Assembly: GCA_902778665.1 (NCBI GenBank)
Contig: CACYYN010000021.1
Coordinates: 1 to 40,665 of the forward strand
Direction of reading: 5' to 3'
Source of the DNA: Oscillospiraceae bacterium
GTDB taxonomy: Bacteria > Bacillota > Clostridia > Oscillospirales > Oscillospiraceae
DNA: 40,665 bases
Shown: one piece after another, positions 32,184 through 40,665 of the stretch
How positions within the stretch are numbered: the stretch's first letter is position 1
How the letters are laid out: the number at the start of each line of letters is the position of its first letter
The notes under the pieces: generated by a model
Seen by the model: only the letters and a program-made list of their open reading frames with translations
Databases searched by the model: none
Told to the model about the DNA's origin: nothing
Made by a program: the position numbers and the translations under genes

Positions 32184-32849
32184 TTGGGAAAACTGATTGT
32201 TCTGGAAGGAATTGACGGCAGCGGAAAGAGCACCCAGTACCGGCTTGTCTGTGAGAGGCTACAGTCGGACGGCATTGCATTTTCCCACATCGTCTTTCCC
32301 CGCTATGATAAAGAGAGCAGTGCCCTTGTCAGGCTCTATTTGGGCGGTGCCTTCGGTAACCGCCCGGAGGACGTAAACGCCTATACTGCATCCACCTTTT
32401 ATGCGGTGGATCGGTTTGCCTCCTACCGGGAAGACTGGGGTGAGACCTATCACAACGGCGGTCTGATTCTTTCCGACCGTTATACGACTTCCAATGTTGT
32501 CCATCAGGGTTCAAAACTCCCCGATGAAGAGCTGCCCGCTTTTTTTGCCTGGCTCAGTGATCTGGAATTTCAGAAGATGCTTCTTCCCAAACCGGATCTC
32601 GTGGTCTATCTGGACACCACGGTTGATCTCTCTCTCTCAAGGATGAAACATCGTCAGCAGGAGACCGGCACAAAGGCAGATATTCACGAAAAAGATGTTT
32701 CCTACCTTGCAAAATGTCTCCACACGGCTGAGCTTGCATGCGATTATTTCGGTTGGCAGCGTATCTCCTGTCTGGATGCTTCCGGGCAGGAACGGCCTCT
32801 GGAAGAAAAGAGCGAGGAGATTTACAGCCTGATCCGAAGTGTGATCTGA
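32184..32849 (+). CDS. tmk: Thymidylate kinase
   Basis: Tmk phosphorylates dTMP to dTDP, a required step to dTTP. The 221-residue protein starts with VLEGIDGSGKSTQYRLV (P-loop) and has LSDRYTTSNVVHQGSKL, the family DR(Y/H) motif. A C-terminal P-L-x-L-x-L-like segment (DLVVYLDTTVDLSLSRM) and a Lys/Gln-rich LID region follow. The wording of the middle motif differs slightly from the standard DRYVDSSLAYQG, so a close dNMP kinase is possible. The start is a TTG at 32184 with GAGGGA 6 nt upstream; no ATG is in range. It has its own promoter and precedes mltG by 11 nt. Confidence 0.88.
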   Translation: MGKLIVLEGIDGSGKSTQYRLVCERLQSDGIAFSHIVFPRYDKESSALVRLYLGGAFGNRPEDVNAYTASTFYAVDRFASYREDWGETYHNGGLILSDRYTTSNVVHQGSKLPDEELPAFFAWLSDLEFQKMLLPKPDLVVYLDTTVDLSLSRMKHRQQETGTKADIHEKDVSYLAKCLHTAELACDYFGWQRISCLDASGQERPLEEKSEEIYSLIRSVI

Positions 32850-32860
32850 CGGAGGTTTTT

Positions 32861-34147
32861 ATGCCCGACGAAAGGGAAAAAAGAAATACCGCAGCACCCG
32901 GCAGGGCATTCAAACCCCTTTCTCCGCTGGAGGAGGAGGTGAAGAGCCCCCGGAAAGGTCGCGACCCTGTGCCGATCAAAAGCAAAAAGGAACAGAGCGA
33001 AGTTCCCTACACCGCCCCCTCCAAGCTGAGAAGGCGGGAACAGCGCTCCGGCTGCCTCGGCGGGTTCATGTATTTTATGTTTATTATCTGCCTTTCCGTT
33101 GCGCTGGCATTCTTTGCCTGGATGGCAGCCAGTGACGTTATGGCATTGAACAAGCAGAACTTCATGACCATTGTGACGCTGCCCACCTCGGCGTTTACTT
33201 CCGAAACCGTTCTGGAAACAAAGGAAGACGGCACGTTGGAGGAAAAAACCGTCACGCATGCCGATCTGAGCTATGTCAGCAATACACTGCATCAGGCCGG
33301 CCTCGTGCAATACCCCTGGCTGTTTGAGTTTTTCTGTAAAATATCCAATGCGGATACCAAGCTGGATCCCGGAGAATATCAGCTGAAGTCAACCTATGAT
33401 TACCGTGCTCTCGTGCAGAGCATGCGGGAAGGCGCAGGCGGCATGGTCACGGTGGATGTTACCATACCGGAAGGCTTCACCATGCTGGACATTTTCCGCC
33501 GTCTGGAGGAAAACAAAGTCGCGTCCTTTGATGCCTTTATGTCCGCTGCTGCTGATTATAACTTCAAGTATGATTTCCTGGACAGCTCCGGATACGGCGG
33601 CGCAACACGGCTGGAAGGTTATCTCTATCCCGACACCTATCAGTTCTATGTCAACATGGAACCCTCTTCCGCCATCAACAAGCTGCTGAACAACTTCTAT
33701 TACAAATATAATGCCGACATGATCTCGCAGACCGAAAAAATGGGTCTGTCGATCAAGGACGTTATCACCGTGGCTTCCATCATCGAAAAGGAAGCCAAGC
33801 TGGAAGATGACCGGGCCTATGTTGCCTCCGTTATCTATAACCGTCTGGTGGCAGGCATGAGCCTCGGTATGGATTCCACCATTCTCTACCTCTACCAGGA
33901 TCATGAAGGGGAGCCTACGGCAGAGATGCTTGCAGATAACTCCCCTTATAACACACACATCAATTCCGGCCTGCCTCCCACACCGATTTGCAACCCCGGC
34001 ATGGCCTCGATTACCGCCGCTCTGAATCCTGCAGAGAGCAATTTCTATTACTTCTATGCAGATTACGACACCGGCAAACTGAATTTCTTTACATCCTACG
34101 ATGAGTTCGTGAATTATGCCAACACACATCCCAATCCAACATCCTGA
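32861..34147 (+). CDS. mltG: Endolytic transglycosylase MltG
   Basis: MltG cuts nascent glycan strands in the periplasmic/extracellular space and limits peptidoglycan chain length. The product of about 428 residues has a charged, Pro/Lys-rich cytoplasmic N-terminus (about 1-65), one membrane helix (about 68-92, FMYFMFIICLSVALAFFAW) and the YceG-like domain. The catalytic Glu lies in ASIIEKEAKLEDDRAYVASVIYNRL. The conserved GMSLGMDSTI, YNTHINSGLPPTPICNPG and TSYDEFVNYAN segments are all present. The ATG at 32861 follows GGAGG. It overlaps the U32 gene by 32 nt, indicating translational coupling. In Bacillus, yrrL (mltG) also precedes U32 genes. Confidence 0.93.
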   Translation: MPDEREKRNTAAPGRAFKPLSPLEEEVKSPRKGRDPVPIKSKKEQSEVPYTAPSKLRRREQRSGCLGGFMYFMFIICLSVALAFFAWMAASDVMALNKQNFMTIVTLPTSAFTSETVLETKEDGTLEEKTVTHADLSYVSNTLHQAGLVQYPWLFEFFCKISNADTKLDPGEYQLKSTYDYRALVQSMREGAGGMVTVDVTIPEGFTMLDIFRRLEENKVASFDAFMSAAADYNFKYDFLDSSGYGGATRLEGYLYPDTYQFYVNMEPSSAINKLLNNFYYKYNADMISQTEKMGLSIKDVITVASIIEKEAKLEDDRAYVASVIYNRLVAGMSLGMDSTILYLYQDHEGEPTAEMLADNSPYNTHINSGLPPTPICNPGMASITAALNPAESNFYYFYADYDTGKLNFFTSYDEFVNYANTHPNPTS

Positions 34148-35339
34148 ACTTGAACTTCTTTCTCCCGCCGGAGACTATGAACGCCTTGTCATGGCCGTTC
34201 AATACGGTGCTGACGCCGTATATCTGGCAGGCAGAGAGTTCGGCATGCGGGCTGCCGCTGCAAATTTTGACAACGATACCCTTATCCGCGGTGTGGAATA
34301 TGCACACCGGGCGGGCGTAAGGGTCTATGTCACATGCAACACACTGCCGCGAGAAGACGAGCTGCAAAGGCTCCCGGAATATCTGGCATTTCTGCAGTCG
34401 GCAGGCGTGGATGCCCTGATTATCGCAGATCTCGGTGTCCTTTCTCTGGCACAAAAATACGCCCCCCATGTTAAAAAGCATGTCAGCACCCAGCTGGGTG
34501 TTGTCAACAGTGCTACGGCAAACTTCCTTTACGAGCAGGGGGCCGACACGGTGGTTCTTGCAAGGGAGCTGTCCCTCGACGAGATACGTCAGATACGCGT
34601 CAACACCCCGAAGAATCTTCGCCTGGAAGCATTTGTGCACGGCGCTATGTGCGTCTCCTTCTCCGGCAGGTGTCTGCTTTCCAACTATCTTGCAGACAGA
34701 GATGCCAATCGCGGGCAATGCGCCCAGCCCTGCCGGTGGAAATACCATCTTGTGGAGGAGACCCGCCCGGGAGAGTATTTCGAAATTTCGGAAGATAAGG
34801 GCACCTATATTCTCAACTCCAATGATATGCGCATGATAGAGCATCTGCCCGAGCTGATTGATGCAGGCATTACAAGCTTCAAGATAGAAGGGCGGATGAA
34901 GAGCGCTTATTATACCGCTATCATCACCAATGCTTATCGGCATGCCATTGATGCCGCTTTGCTGGGTGAACCGCTGGATCCCGTCTGGATCGCAGAGACG
35001 GAGAAAGTGAGCCACCGGAATTACAGCACGGGGTTCTTTTTCGGCTATCCCGGTCAGCATTACGGTTCCTCCTCCTATTCTCAGACGGCAGATATTGTGG
35101 CCGTGGTTGAATCCTGTGATGAAGAGGGGAATGCGCTGCTGACGCAGCGTAATCGCTTCTTCGCAGGTGATATTCTGGAGCTGATGAACCCGGATACCGT
35201 TCCGGTTTCTTTCCGGGCCGATCACCTCACCGATGAGGACGGGCAGGAGATTCCGGATACGCATCGTGCCATGATGCCGTTTCGCATGAAGCTTCCCATG
35301 CCCGTACCGCCATTCACCATCATTCGCAAATCCCGCTAA
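34116..35339 (+). CDS. U32 peptidase family protein (probable tRNA hydroxylation factor)
   Basis: U32-family proteins of the TrhP type take part in forming 5-hydroxyuridine at tRNA position 34 in Bacillus and E. coli. The 407-residue protein begins LELLSPAGDYERLVMAVQYGADAVYLAG, the family signature, and includes FVHGAMCVSFSGRCLLSNY. That segment, with DANRGQCAQPC, holds conserved Cys residues of the possible iron-sulfur site. SFKIEGRMKSAYY follows near residue 255. No peptidase activity need be assumed. The only in-frame ATG near the N-terminus is at 34116, inside the end of mltG. Single copy here, whereas B. subtilis has the yrrN/yrrO pair next to yrrL. Confidence 0.85.
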   Translation: MPTHIPIQHPELELLSPAGDYERLVMAVQYGADAVYLAGREFGMRAAAANFDNDTLIRGVEYAHRAGVRVYVTCNTLPREDELQRLPEYLAFLQSAGVDALIIADLGVLSLAQKYAPHVKKHVSTQLGVVNSATANFLYEQGADTVVLARELSLDEIRQIRVNTPKNLRLEAFVHGAMCVSFSGRCLLSNYLADRDANRGQCAQPCRWKYHLVEETRPGEYFEISEDKGTYILNSNDMRMIEHLPELIDAGITSFKIEGRMKSAYYTAIITNAYRHAIDAALLGEPLDPVWIAETEKVSHRNYSTGFFFGYPGQHYGSSSYSQTADIVAVVESCDEEGNALLTQRNRFFAGDILELMNPDTVPVSFRADHLTDEDGQEIPDTHRAMMPFRMKLPMPVPPFTIIRKSR

Positions 35340-35393
35340 AGCAAGTATCCCTTCATTTTATTTGTTATTTTTAATCTCCGGAGGTAATCAACT

Positions 35394-38033
35394 ATGCATC
35401 CTTATCACGGTCTGAACGAACTGCGCGAGATGTTTCTCAGCTTTTTTGAAACCAAAGGGCATCTCCGCCTTCCCAGCTTCTCTCTTGTTCCCCAGAATGA
35501 TGCCAGTGTTCTTCTGATTAACGCAGGCATGACTCCCATGAAGCCTTACTTCAGAGGCGAAGAAGAGCCGCCCTGCCACAGAATCTGCACCTGCCAGAAG
35601 TGCATCCGCACCGGCGACATTGAAAACGTCGGCAAGACGGCACGCCACGGCACCTATTTTGAGATGCTGGGCAACTTCTCCTTCGGGGATTATTTCAAGC
35701 ATGAGGCAATAGCCTGGAGCTGGGAGTTCCTGACCTCTCCCGAATGGGTCGGGCTGGAACCGGACCGTCTCTATCCCTCCGTCTATCAGGATGATGATGA
35801 GGCTTTTGATATCTGGAATAAAGAGATCGGTATCGCTCCGGAACGAATCTTCCGTTTCGGCAAGGAAGATAATTTCTGGGAACACGGCGCAGGCCCCTGC
35901 GGTCCCTGCTCTGAAATCTACTATGACCGCGGTGAGGAATTTGGATGCGGCAAGCCCACATGCACCGTCGGCTGCGACTGCGACCGTTACATCGAAGTCT
36001 GGAACAACGTCTTCTCCCAGTTTGACAATGACGGCCACAACAACTACACCGAGCTGAAGCAGAAGAACATCGACACCGGCATGGGCCTTGAGCGTCTTGC
36101 CTGCGTCTGCCAGAATGTGGGCTCTCTCTTCGATGTTGACACCGTGATGAACATTACCAACAAGGTCAGTGAAATCACGGGTGCCTACTACGGAAAAGAT
36201 CATAAGACCGACGTTTCTCTCCGTGTCATTACCGATCATATCCGTTCTTCCGTCTTTATGATCAGCGACGGTATTCTTCCCTCCAATGAGGGCCGCGGCT
36301 ATGTCCTGCGTCGCCTGATGCGCAGAGCCGCACGTCACGGCAAACTGCTTAATGTAAACGAGGCATTTCTCTGGAAGATCGTGGATACCGTTGTGCACGA
36401 GAACGAGTGCCAGTATCCCGAACTCCGTGAGAAGGAGAACTATATCATCTCTGTCATCCGCCATGAGGAAGAGAACTTCAACCGGACCATCGATGCCGGC
36501 ATGGCAATCTTCAAAGATCTGCTGGAAGAGCACAAGGCAAAAGGGGAGAACGTATTCTCCGGTGCCGACGCTTTCCGTCTCTATGATACATTCGGCTTCC
36601 CGCTGGATCTCACCATTGAGATGTGTGCTGATGAAGGCATGACAGTGGATGAAGACGGCTTCCACACTCTGATGGAAGAGCAGCGTATTCGTGCCCGTGA
36701 AGCAAGGAAAGCTCTGGGTGACCTGGGCTGGGCCGGCATGGAATTCGGCAAAGAGATTCCCGATACCGAGTTTGTCGGATATGATGCGGAAAGTGCAGAA
36801 GGCAAAATCCTTGCCATCGTTTCGGAAGGGGAGCAGGCTTCTGACCTCTATGACGGTGACGACGGAATCCTTGTCCTGGATCGGACGGTTCTCTATGCGG
36901 AAATGGGCGGCCAGGAGGCTGACCACGGAACCATTTCCTGCGGCGACGCCGTGTTTACGGTGTCCAACGTCATTCGGAACAAGGGCGGCAAATACATGCA
37001 CTACGGCCGTCTTTCCGGCGGAACACTGAAATTGGGCGACACGGTGCTCTCCTCTTACGACAAAGATCGTCGTGCCGGCATAGCGCGTGCTCACAGTGCA
37101 ACCCATATGCTGCAGAGTGCACTGCGGGAAGTGCTGGGCGATCACGTCCATCAGGCCGGATCTCTCGTGCAGGACGATGTGCTCCGCTTTGACTTCACCA
37201 ACATGACTGCCGTTTCGAAAGAAGACCTCGCCAAAATCGAGACGCTTGTAAACCGGTATATTCTCTCAGGCTCTGACGTTGTAACCGACATCATGTCTCT
37301 GGAGGACGCCAGAAAGACCGGTGCCACCGCTCTCTTCGGAGAAAAATACGGCAGCACTGTCCGCGTTGTGAAAATGGGCGATTTCAGTGCAGAGCTCTGC
37401 GGCGGAACCCATCTTTCCAACACGGCAAAGGCAGGTTCCTTCCATATTCTCTCTGAGGCGTCCGTCGCTTCCGGTGTCCGCAGAATTGAGGCCGTCACCG
37501 GTATGAAGAGTGTTGCCCAGCTTCAGGAAGCTTCCGATCTTCTCTCCTCGGTTTCCGCCATGTTCAAGGCAGCTCCCGCTGATCTGCCTGACCGTATAAA
37601 CGCCCAGGCAGCTGAAATCCGGGAACTGAAAAAAGTCATTGAGCAGTACAAAGCCAAAGAATCCTCCGGCAACGCCGGGTCTTACCTGGAAAAGGCAAAA
37701 ACCATCGGTTCCCTCCATGTAACGAGTGCAAAGCTTCAGGATACCGATGCATCGGCACTGCGTGCTCTCGGTGATGTCCTTCGTGACAAGGACAAGGCTG
37801 TGGTTGCCCTCCTCGCTTCCGTCAACGGTGATAAGATTTCCTATCTGTGCGTCTGCGGAACAGAGGCTGTGGCAGCCGGCATCAAAGCCGGTGATGTTAT
37901 CCGTCATGTCACTGCCATCACTGGCGGCAAAGGCGGCGGTAAGCCGGATTCCGCAATGGGAGGCGGTTCCGACCTGTCCCGTCTGGATGAATCTCTTGCT
38001 GCTCTGGATGCTTTTGTATCTTCCAAACTATAA
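35394..38033 (+). CDS. alaS: Alanyl-tRNA synthetase
   Basis: AlaS charges tRNA-Ala and edits Ser/Gly mischarging. The 879-residue protein has the class II catalytic domain (motif 1 region SFSLVPQNDASVLLINAGM, then CTCQKCIRTGDIENVG and GNFSFGDYFK). The tRNA-recognition domain follows. The editing domain has the HSATHMLQ zinc-binding pattern and CGGTH at about residue 665, and the C-terminal C-Ala region is Gly-rich (GGKGGGKPDSAMGGG). Length is typical (about 875). The ATG at 35394 has CCGGAGG about 10 nt upstream. The 54-nt spacer before it is too short for a T-box. The HIT gene follows after 15 nt. Confidence 0.96.
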   Translation: MHPYHGLNELREMFLSFFETKGHLRLPSFSLVPQNDASVLLINAGMTPMKPYFRGEEEPPCHRICTCQKCIRTGDIENVGKTARHGTYFEMLGNFSFGDYFKHEAIAWSWEFLTSPEWVGLEPDRLYPSVYQDDDEAFDIWNKEIGIAPERIFRFGKEDNFWEHGAGPCGPCSEIYYDRGEEFGCGKPTCTVGCDCDRYIEVWNNVFSQFDNDGHNNYTELKQKNIDTGMGLERLACVCQNVGSLFDVDTVMNITNKVSEITGAYYGKDHKTDVSLRVITDHIRSSVFMISDGILPSNEGRGYVLRRLMRRAARHGKLLNVNEAFLWKIVDTVVHENECQYPELREKENYIISVIRHEEENFNRTIDAGMAIFKDLLEEHKAKGENVFSGADAFRLYDTFGFPLDLTIEMCADEGMTVDEDGFHTLMEEQRIRAREARKALGDLGWAGMEFGKEIPDTEFVGYDAESAEGKILAIVSEGEQASDLYDGDDGILVLDRTVLYAEMGGQEADHGTISCGDAVFTVSNVIRNKGGKYMHYGRLSGGTLKLGDTVLSSYDKDRRAGIARAHSATHMLQSALREVLGDHVHQAGSLVQDDVLRFDFTNMTAVSKEDLAKIETLVNRYILSGSDVVTDIMSLEDARKTGATALFGEKYGSTVRVVKMGDFSAELCGGTHLSNTAKAGSFHILSEASVASGVRRIEAVTGMKSVAQLQEASDLLSSVSAMFKAAPADLPDRINAQAAEIRELKKVIEQYKAKESSGNAGSYLEKAKTIGSLHVTSAKLQDTDASALRALGDVLRDKDKAVVALLASVNGDKISYLCVCGTEAVAAGIKAGDVIRHVTAITGGKGGGKPDSAMGGGSDLSRLDESLAALDAFVSSKL

Positions 38034-38048
38034 AAAGGAGAATCACTC

Positions 38049-38387
38049 ATGAATGACTGTCTGTTTTGCAAGATCATAGCAGGGGAAATCCCTTCCGCAA
38101 AGGTCTATGAAGACGAATATGTCTACGCATTCCGTGACATTAATCCCCAGGCTCCGGTGCATGTTCTTGTTGTTCCGAAGGAGCATATCGCCTGTGCCAA
38201 TGAGATCACTGCGGAAAATTCCGTCTGCGTTGCTAAGATTTTTGAAGCGATCCCTAAAATTGCCGCCGCAGAAGGCCTGACCAACGGATATCGCATCATC
38301 AACTGCTGCGGAGAAGACGGCGGTCAGACTGTTTATCATCTCCACTTCCATCTTCTTGGCGGAAAGAAAATGGGCGAATCTTTCTGA
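38049..38387 (+). CDS. HIT family (HinT-like) protein
   Basis: HIT proteins are nucleotide hydrolases/transferases; HinT types hydrolyse purine nucleoside phosphoramidates, including aminoacyl-AMP. The 112-residue product starts CLFCKIIAGEIPSAKVYED and ends with the histidine triad YHLHFHLLGGKKMG (H-x-H-x-H form), which is the active site. Length is typical. The Cys pair CLFC near the N-terminus is the usual feature of the group. The ATG at 38049 has AAGGAG upstream. It follows alaS by 15 nt, consistent with co-transcription and a role in turning over aminoacyl adenylates, which is inference. Confidence 0.93.
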   Translation: MNDCLFCKIIAGEIPSAKVYEDEYVYAFRDINPQAPVHVLVVPKEHIACANEITAENSVCVAKIFEAIPKIAAAEGLTNGYRIINCCGEDGGQTVYHLHFHLLGGKKMGESF

Positions 38388-38417
38388 TTCCCGTTTCAGG
38401 TTTTAAGTGATTCCGTT

Positions 38418-40337
38418 ATGAGAACGCTGGCAATTGCGTCTGTCTCTTTTTCTGCTGCTGTGTTTTGTTCGGCCTTTCTGCCCGGCACGGCAGCAGCGGG
38501 GGCATTCGCGGTTGCCTTTTCTCTTTTCGGCATACTCTGTTTCTTTCTTCCCTCCCTGACGCGAAGAAAACAGCTTTGCCTCGCAGCCTTCGCTGCAGCC
38601 TTTGGCCTGCTCTGGTCTGCCTTGTACAGCACACAGACTGTTGAAAAAGCCAAAGCACTTGACGGGCAGACATTGCCTGTCGCGATTGTCCTGTCCGACT
38701 ATCCCCAGACCGGCAGCAGCTTCGTTTCCGCAAGGGGAATCCTGGCTACCGAAGGTCTTCCGTCCCTCGGTATAAAAATCTACGATACCACCTACACCCT
38801 TTCTTCCGCCGTACCTGGTCAATATGTCGCGCTCACGGCCCGTCTCAAAAGTGCCGACACACGCTATGGTGAGCCTTATGAAGCCTATCTCGCCTCCGGG
38901 ATCTATCTAACAGGCTCCGGAAAAGGGGCTGTTACATTGGGGGAAAGGGTTTTTTCTCCGCGTTATCTCCCGGTGTACGCAAAACACTTTATCCTTTCCG
39001 TTGCCGATCGTGTCTTTTCTCCGGATATCAGCCCCTTTATGAAATCCCTCTTACTGGGAGATAAAACAGAGTTCTATCAGGATCCGTCACTGGAGGTTTC
39101 CATGTCTCGCTCCGGGATCATGCACATCGTCGCGGTATCCGGCATGCACATCAGCTTTCTGGTCGGTTTTCTCTGGCTTCTGTTCGGCCACTCCGCCATT
39201 AGCTCCCTGCTGAGCCTCGTGCTGGTGTGGTTTTTTGTGCTGATTACCGGTGCCCCATCTTCAGCAGTCAGGGCGGGGGTAATGCAGAGCTTTCTTCTCC
39301 TTGCCCCGATCCTGCGGCGGGAGAATGACCCTCCCACTTCGCTCTCGGCTGCTCTTGCAGTTTTTCTGTTTGCAAACCCCTATTCTGTCCGCAGTGCCGG
39401 GCTGCAGCTCTCCTTCTGTGCAGCAGCGGGAATACAGCTGTTTGCCGGTAGAATCCAGTCTTTTCTGCAGCGCTGTTTCGGAAGGTTTTCTTCCTCCCGG
39501 CCCGTCCGCAGCCTGACCGGAATTCTTGCAAGTTCCCTCAGCGTGATGATTCTCTCTGTGCCTGCCACCGCAATTCGCTTCGGCAGCGTTCAGGTTCTCT
39601 CGCCTGTCACCAACATTCTTGTAATGTGGGCGGTGTCCCTCTGTTTCAGCGGCGGGATAGCAGCTCTCCTGCTCGGGGCAATATTTCTCCCCGCGGGAAA
39701 GCTTCTGGCCCTTCCGGTGAGAATTCTGGTACGGTATATCATCCTGGCGTCCCGAGCCGTATCTGCGATTCCTTTCGCCTCTCTCTATACATGCAGCGAT
39801 TTTGCCGTATATTGGGTCGCAGGAACCTATATTCTCTTCCTGCTGTTTCTTTTCCTCCCCGTCAGCACACGAAAAAAGTTTTTCTATCCGTTTACACTCT
39901 CCGTTGTTTCCCTCGCTCTTCTTCTGACCGGTACAAAAATACGCTATGATCGATACGCTGGCGTGTTTTCCGTTATCAATGTCGGCCAGGGGGAGTCGGT
40001 CGCTGTTTTTTCCGGAGATAAAACGCTCATGATTGACTGCGGCAGTATTATGACTGCCGACAGTGCCGGTGATGTTGCCGGCAGCTATCTCCTGTCCTGC
40101 GGCAGGAGCAGCGTGGATCTCCTTGTGCTGACCCATCTGCACGAAGATCATGTAAACGGCATTCCGGTTCTTCTGGAATATCTTCCGATAAAAGAAATCG
40201 CCATTTCTGCTTATGCCCCCGATGAAGAAGAGATGCTCTCGACTATCCTTCAGTCTCATAGGCAGGGAGGCCGAAGCCCTCCTAGGCGATATTTCAATTC
40301 GAATGCTTACACCGCTGAGCGAAGGAGATGCCAATGA
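38418..40337 (+). CDS. comEC: ComEC/Rec2 DNA-uptake channel, 5' part of a frameshifted gene
   Basis: ComEC carries incoming single-stranded DNA across the membrane during natural transformation. This 639-codon reading frame includes the N-terminal membrane helices, an OB-like extracellular domain (about 75-180), and the competence domain (about 205-480). The competence domain contains MSRSGIMHIVAVSGMHISFLVG and multiple hydrophobic helices. The start of the metallo-beta-lactamase-like domain follows: INVGQGESVAVFSG, MIDCGS and LTHLHEDHVNG (H-x-H-x-D-H). The frame then departs from homology after about residue 610 into a Ser/Arg-rich tail and stops at 40337. The remaining domain continues in the +1 frame (40213-40665). 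A complete gene would encode about 748 residues. The ATG at 38418 has no strong ribosome-binding site. Confidence 0.85.
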   Translation: MRTLAIASVSFSAAVFCSAFLPGTAAAGAFAVAFSLFGILCFFLPSLTRRKQLCLAAFAAAFGLLWSALYSTQTVEKAKALDGQTLPVAIVLSDYPQTGSSFVSARGILATEGLPSLGIKIYDTTYTLSSAVPGQYVALTARLKSADTRYGEPYEAYLASGIYLTGSGKGAVTLGERVFSPRYLPVYAKHFILSVADRVFSPDISPFMKSLLLGDKTEFYQDPSLEVSMSRSGIMHIVAVSGMHISFLVGFLWLLFGHSAISSLLSLVLVWFFVLITGAPSSAVRAGVMQSFLLLAPILRRENDPPTSLSAALAVFLFANPYSVRSAGLQLSFCAAAGIQLFAGRIQSFLQRCFGRFSSSRPVRSLTGILASSLSVMILSVPATAIRFGSVQVLSPVTNILVMWAVSLCFSGGIAALLLGAIFLPAGKLLALPVRILVRYIILASRAVSAIPFASLYTCSDFAVYWVAGTYILFLLFLFLPVSTRKKFFYPFTLSVVSLALLLTGTKIRYDRYAGVFSVINVGQGESVAVFSGDKTLMIDCGSIMTADSAGDVAGSYLLSCGRSSVDLLVLTHLHEDHVNGIPVLLEYLPIKEIAISAYAPDEEEMLSTILQSHRQGGRSPPRRYFNSNAYTAERRRCQ

Positions 40338-40665
40338 TCAATGCGTAATCTCTCTCGTCAGCATCGGCGATTATGATATGCTGGTCACGGGAGACGCTTC
40401 CAAAGCGTCTGAAAAAAAACTGCTGCAAAATCAGTCACTGCCTGCAATCGATCTCTATGTTGCAGGTCATCACGGGTCAAAAACCTCCACCGGCACTGAT
40501 CTTCTGGAAACCCTCCGGCAGGCTGATAACCCTGTTGCAGTAATCAGCTGCGGTTATAACACATTCGGCCACCCCTCGCCCGAAACGCTGGAAGCTCTGG
40601 AAAAGTATTCCATTCTCACCTATCGTACCGATCTGAACGGTACAGTCCAGTTCACCCTTCCCTGA
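40213..40665 (+). pseudogene. comEC: ComEC C-terminal part in a different frame
   Basis: This frame carries the end of the ComEC metallo-beta-lactamase-like domain: ALLGDISIRMLTPLSEGDAN, VSLVSIGDYDMLVTGDAS, AGHHGSKTSTGTDLL and the CGYNTFGHPSPE segment. Homology picks up at about 40258-40280, just where the upstream frame loses it, so the two parts belong to one gene broken by a net +1 shift. An ATG is available at 40213, but it lies in out-of-frame coding sequence and is unlikely to be a real start. The stop falls at the last base of the window. Confidence 0.8.

Noticed and set aside
1-40665. CRISPR array, tRNA or rRNA genes, insertion sequences
   Set aside because: No regularly spaced repeats, no cloverleaf-like sequence and no transposase were recognised on either strand by reading; a dedicated search could still find a missed small RNA.

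Overview
This 40.7 kb window looks like a core chromosomal segment of an anaerobic Bacillota (Clostridia, probably close to the Oscillospiraceae/Ruminococcaceae). The evidence is the gene order asp23-nusB-xseA-xseB-ispA-dxs-tlyA-nadK-argR-recN, a bifunctional AdhE, an XpaC/TelA pair, an orphan ECF transporter S component, several TTG starts with strong GGAGG ribosome-binding sites, and moderately high GC content. The genus assignment is inference. I see no rRNA, tRNA, CRISPR array, prophage or transposase.

Layout. (1) 131-613 (-): a small membrane protein of unknown function. (2) 859-11062 (+): a tightly packed housekeeping run with an Asp23-family protein, NusB, exonuclease VII, isoprenoid synthesis (IspA, Dxs), TlyA, NAD kinase, ArgR, RecN and tyrosyl-tRNA synthetase. 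Several genes overlap or lie within 20 nt of each other. (3) 11140-12558 (+): an L-arabinose/L-fucose isomerase-like protein, converging across a terminator on diaminopropionate ammonia-lyase (-). (4) 13941-16529 (-): a YbaK-type tRNA deacylase, then the TelA/XpaC pair. (5) 16751-17722 (+): a LytR-CpsA-Psr enzyme, converging on an ECF S component plus DUF4430 protein (-) that may form a micronutrient-uptake unit. (6) 19001-24952 (+): an envelope block with a 1342-residue exported protein (coiled coil, beta-helix, X2-like modules, NPATG wall-sorting signal), a secreted OB-fold-like protein and a protein with four LysM-like modules. (7) 25032-28525 (+): adhE plus an aminoglycoside-phosphotransferase-fold kinase. 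(8) 28543-38387 (+): a NYN-domain RNase-like fusion, PrfC, sirtuin, thymidylate kinase, MltG, U32 peptidase-family protein, AlaS and a HIT protein. (9) 38418-40665 (+): comEC, split by an apparent +1 frameshift.

Most transcription units are delimited by readable sigma-A promoters, nearly all with 17-nt spacers and a TGn extended -10, and by hairpin terminators. The most interesting parts are the mosaic surface protein and its neighbours, the ECF-S/DUF4430 pair, the NYN fusion, the near-identical promoters of two separate units, the hairpin-rich leader of dpaL, and the broken comEC. I found no clear new defence or mobile system. All function calls rest on motif recognition by eye, without database searches.
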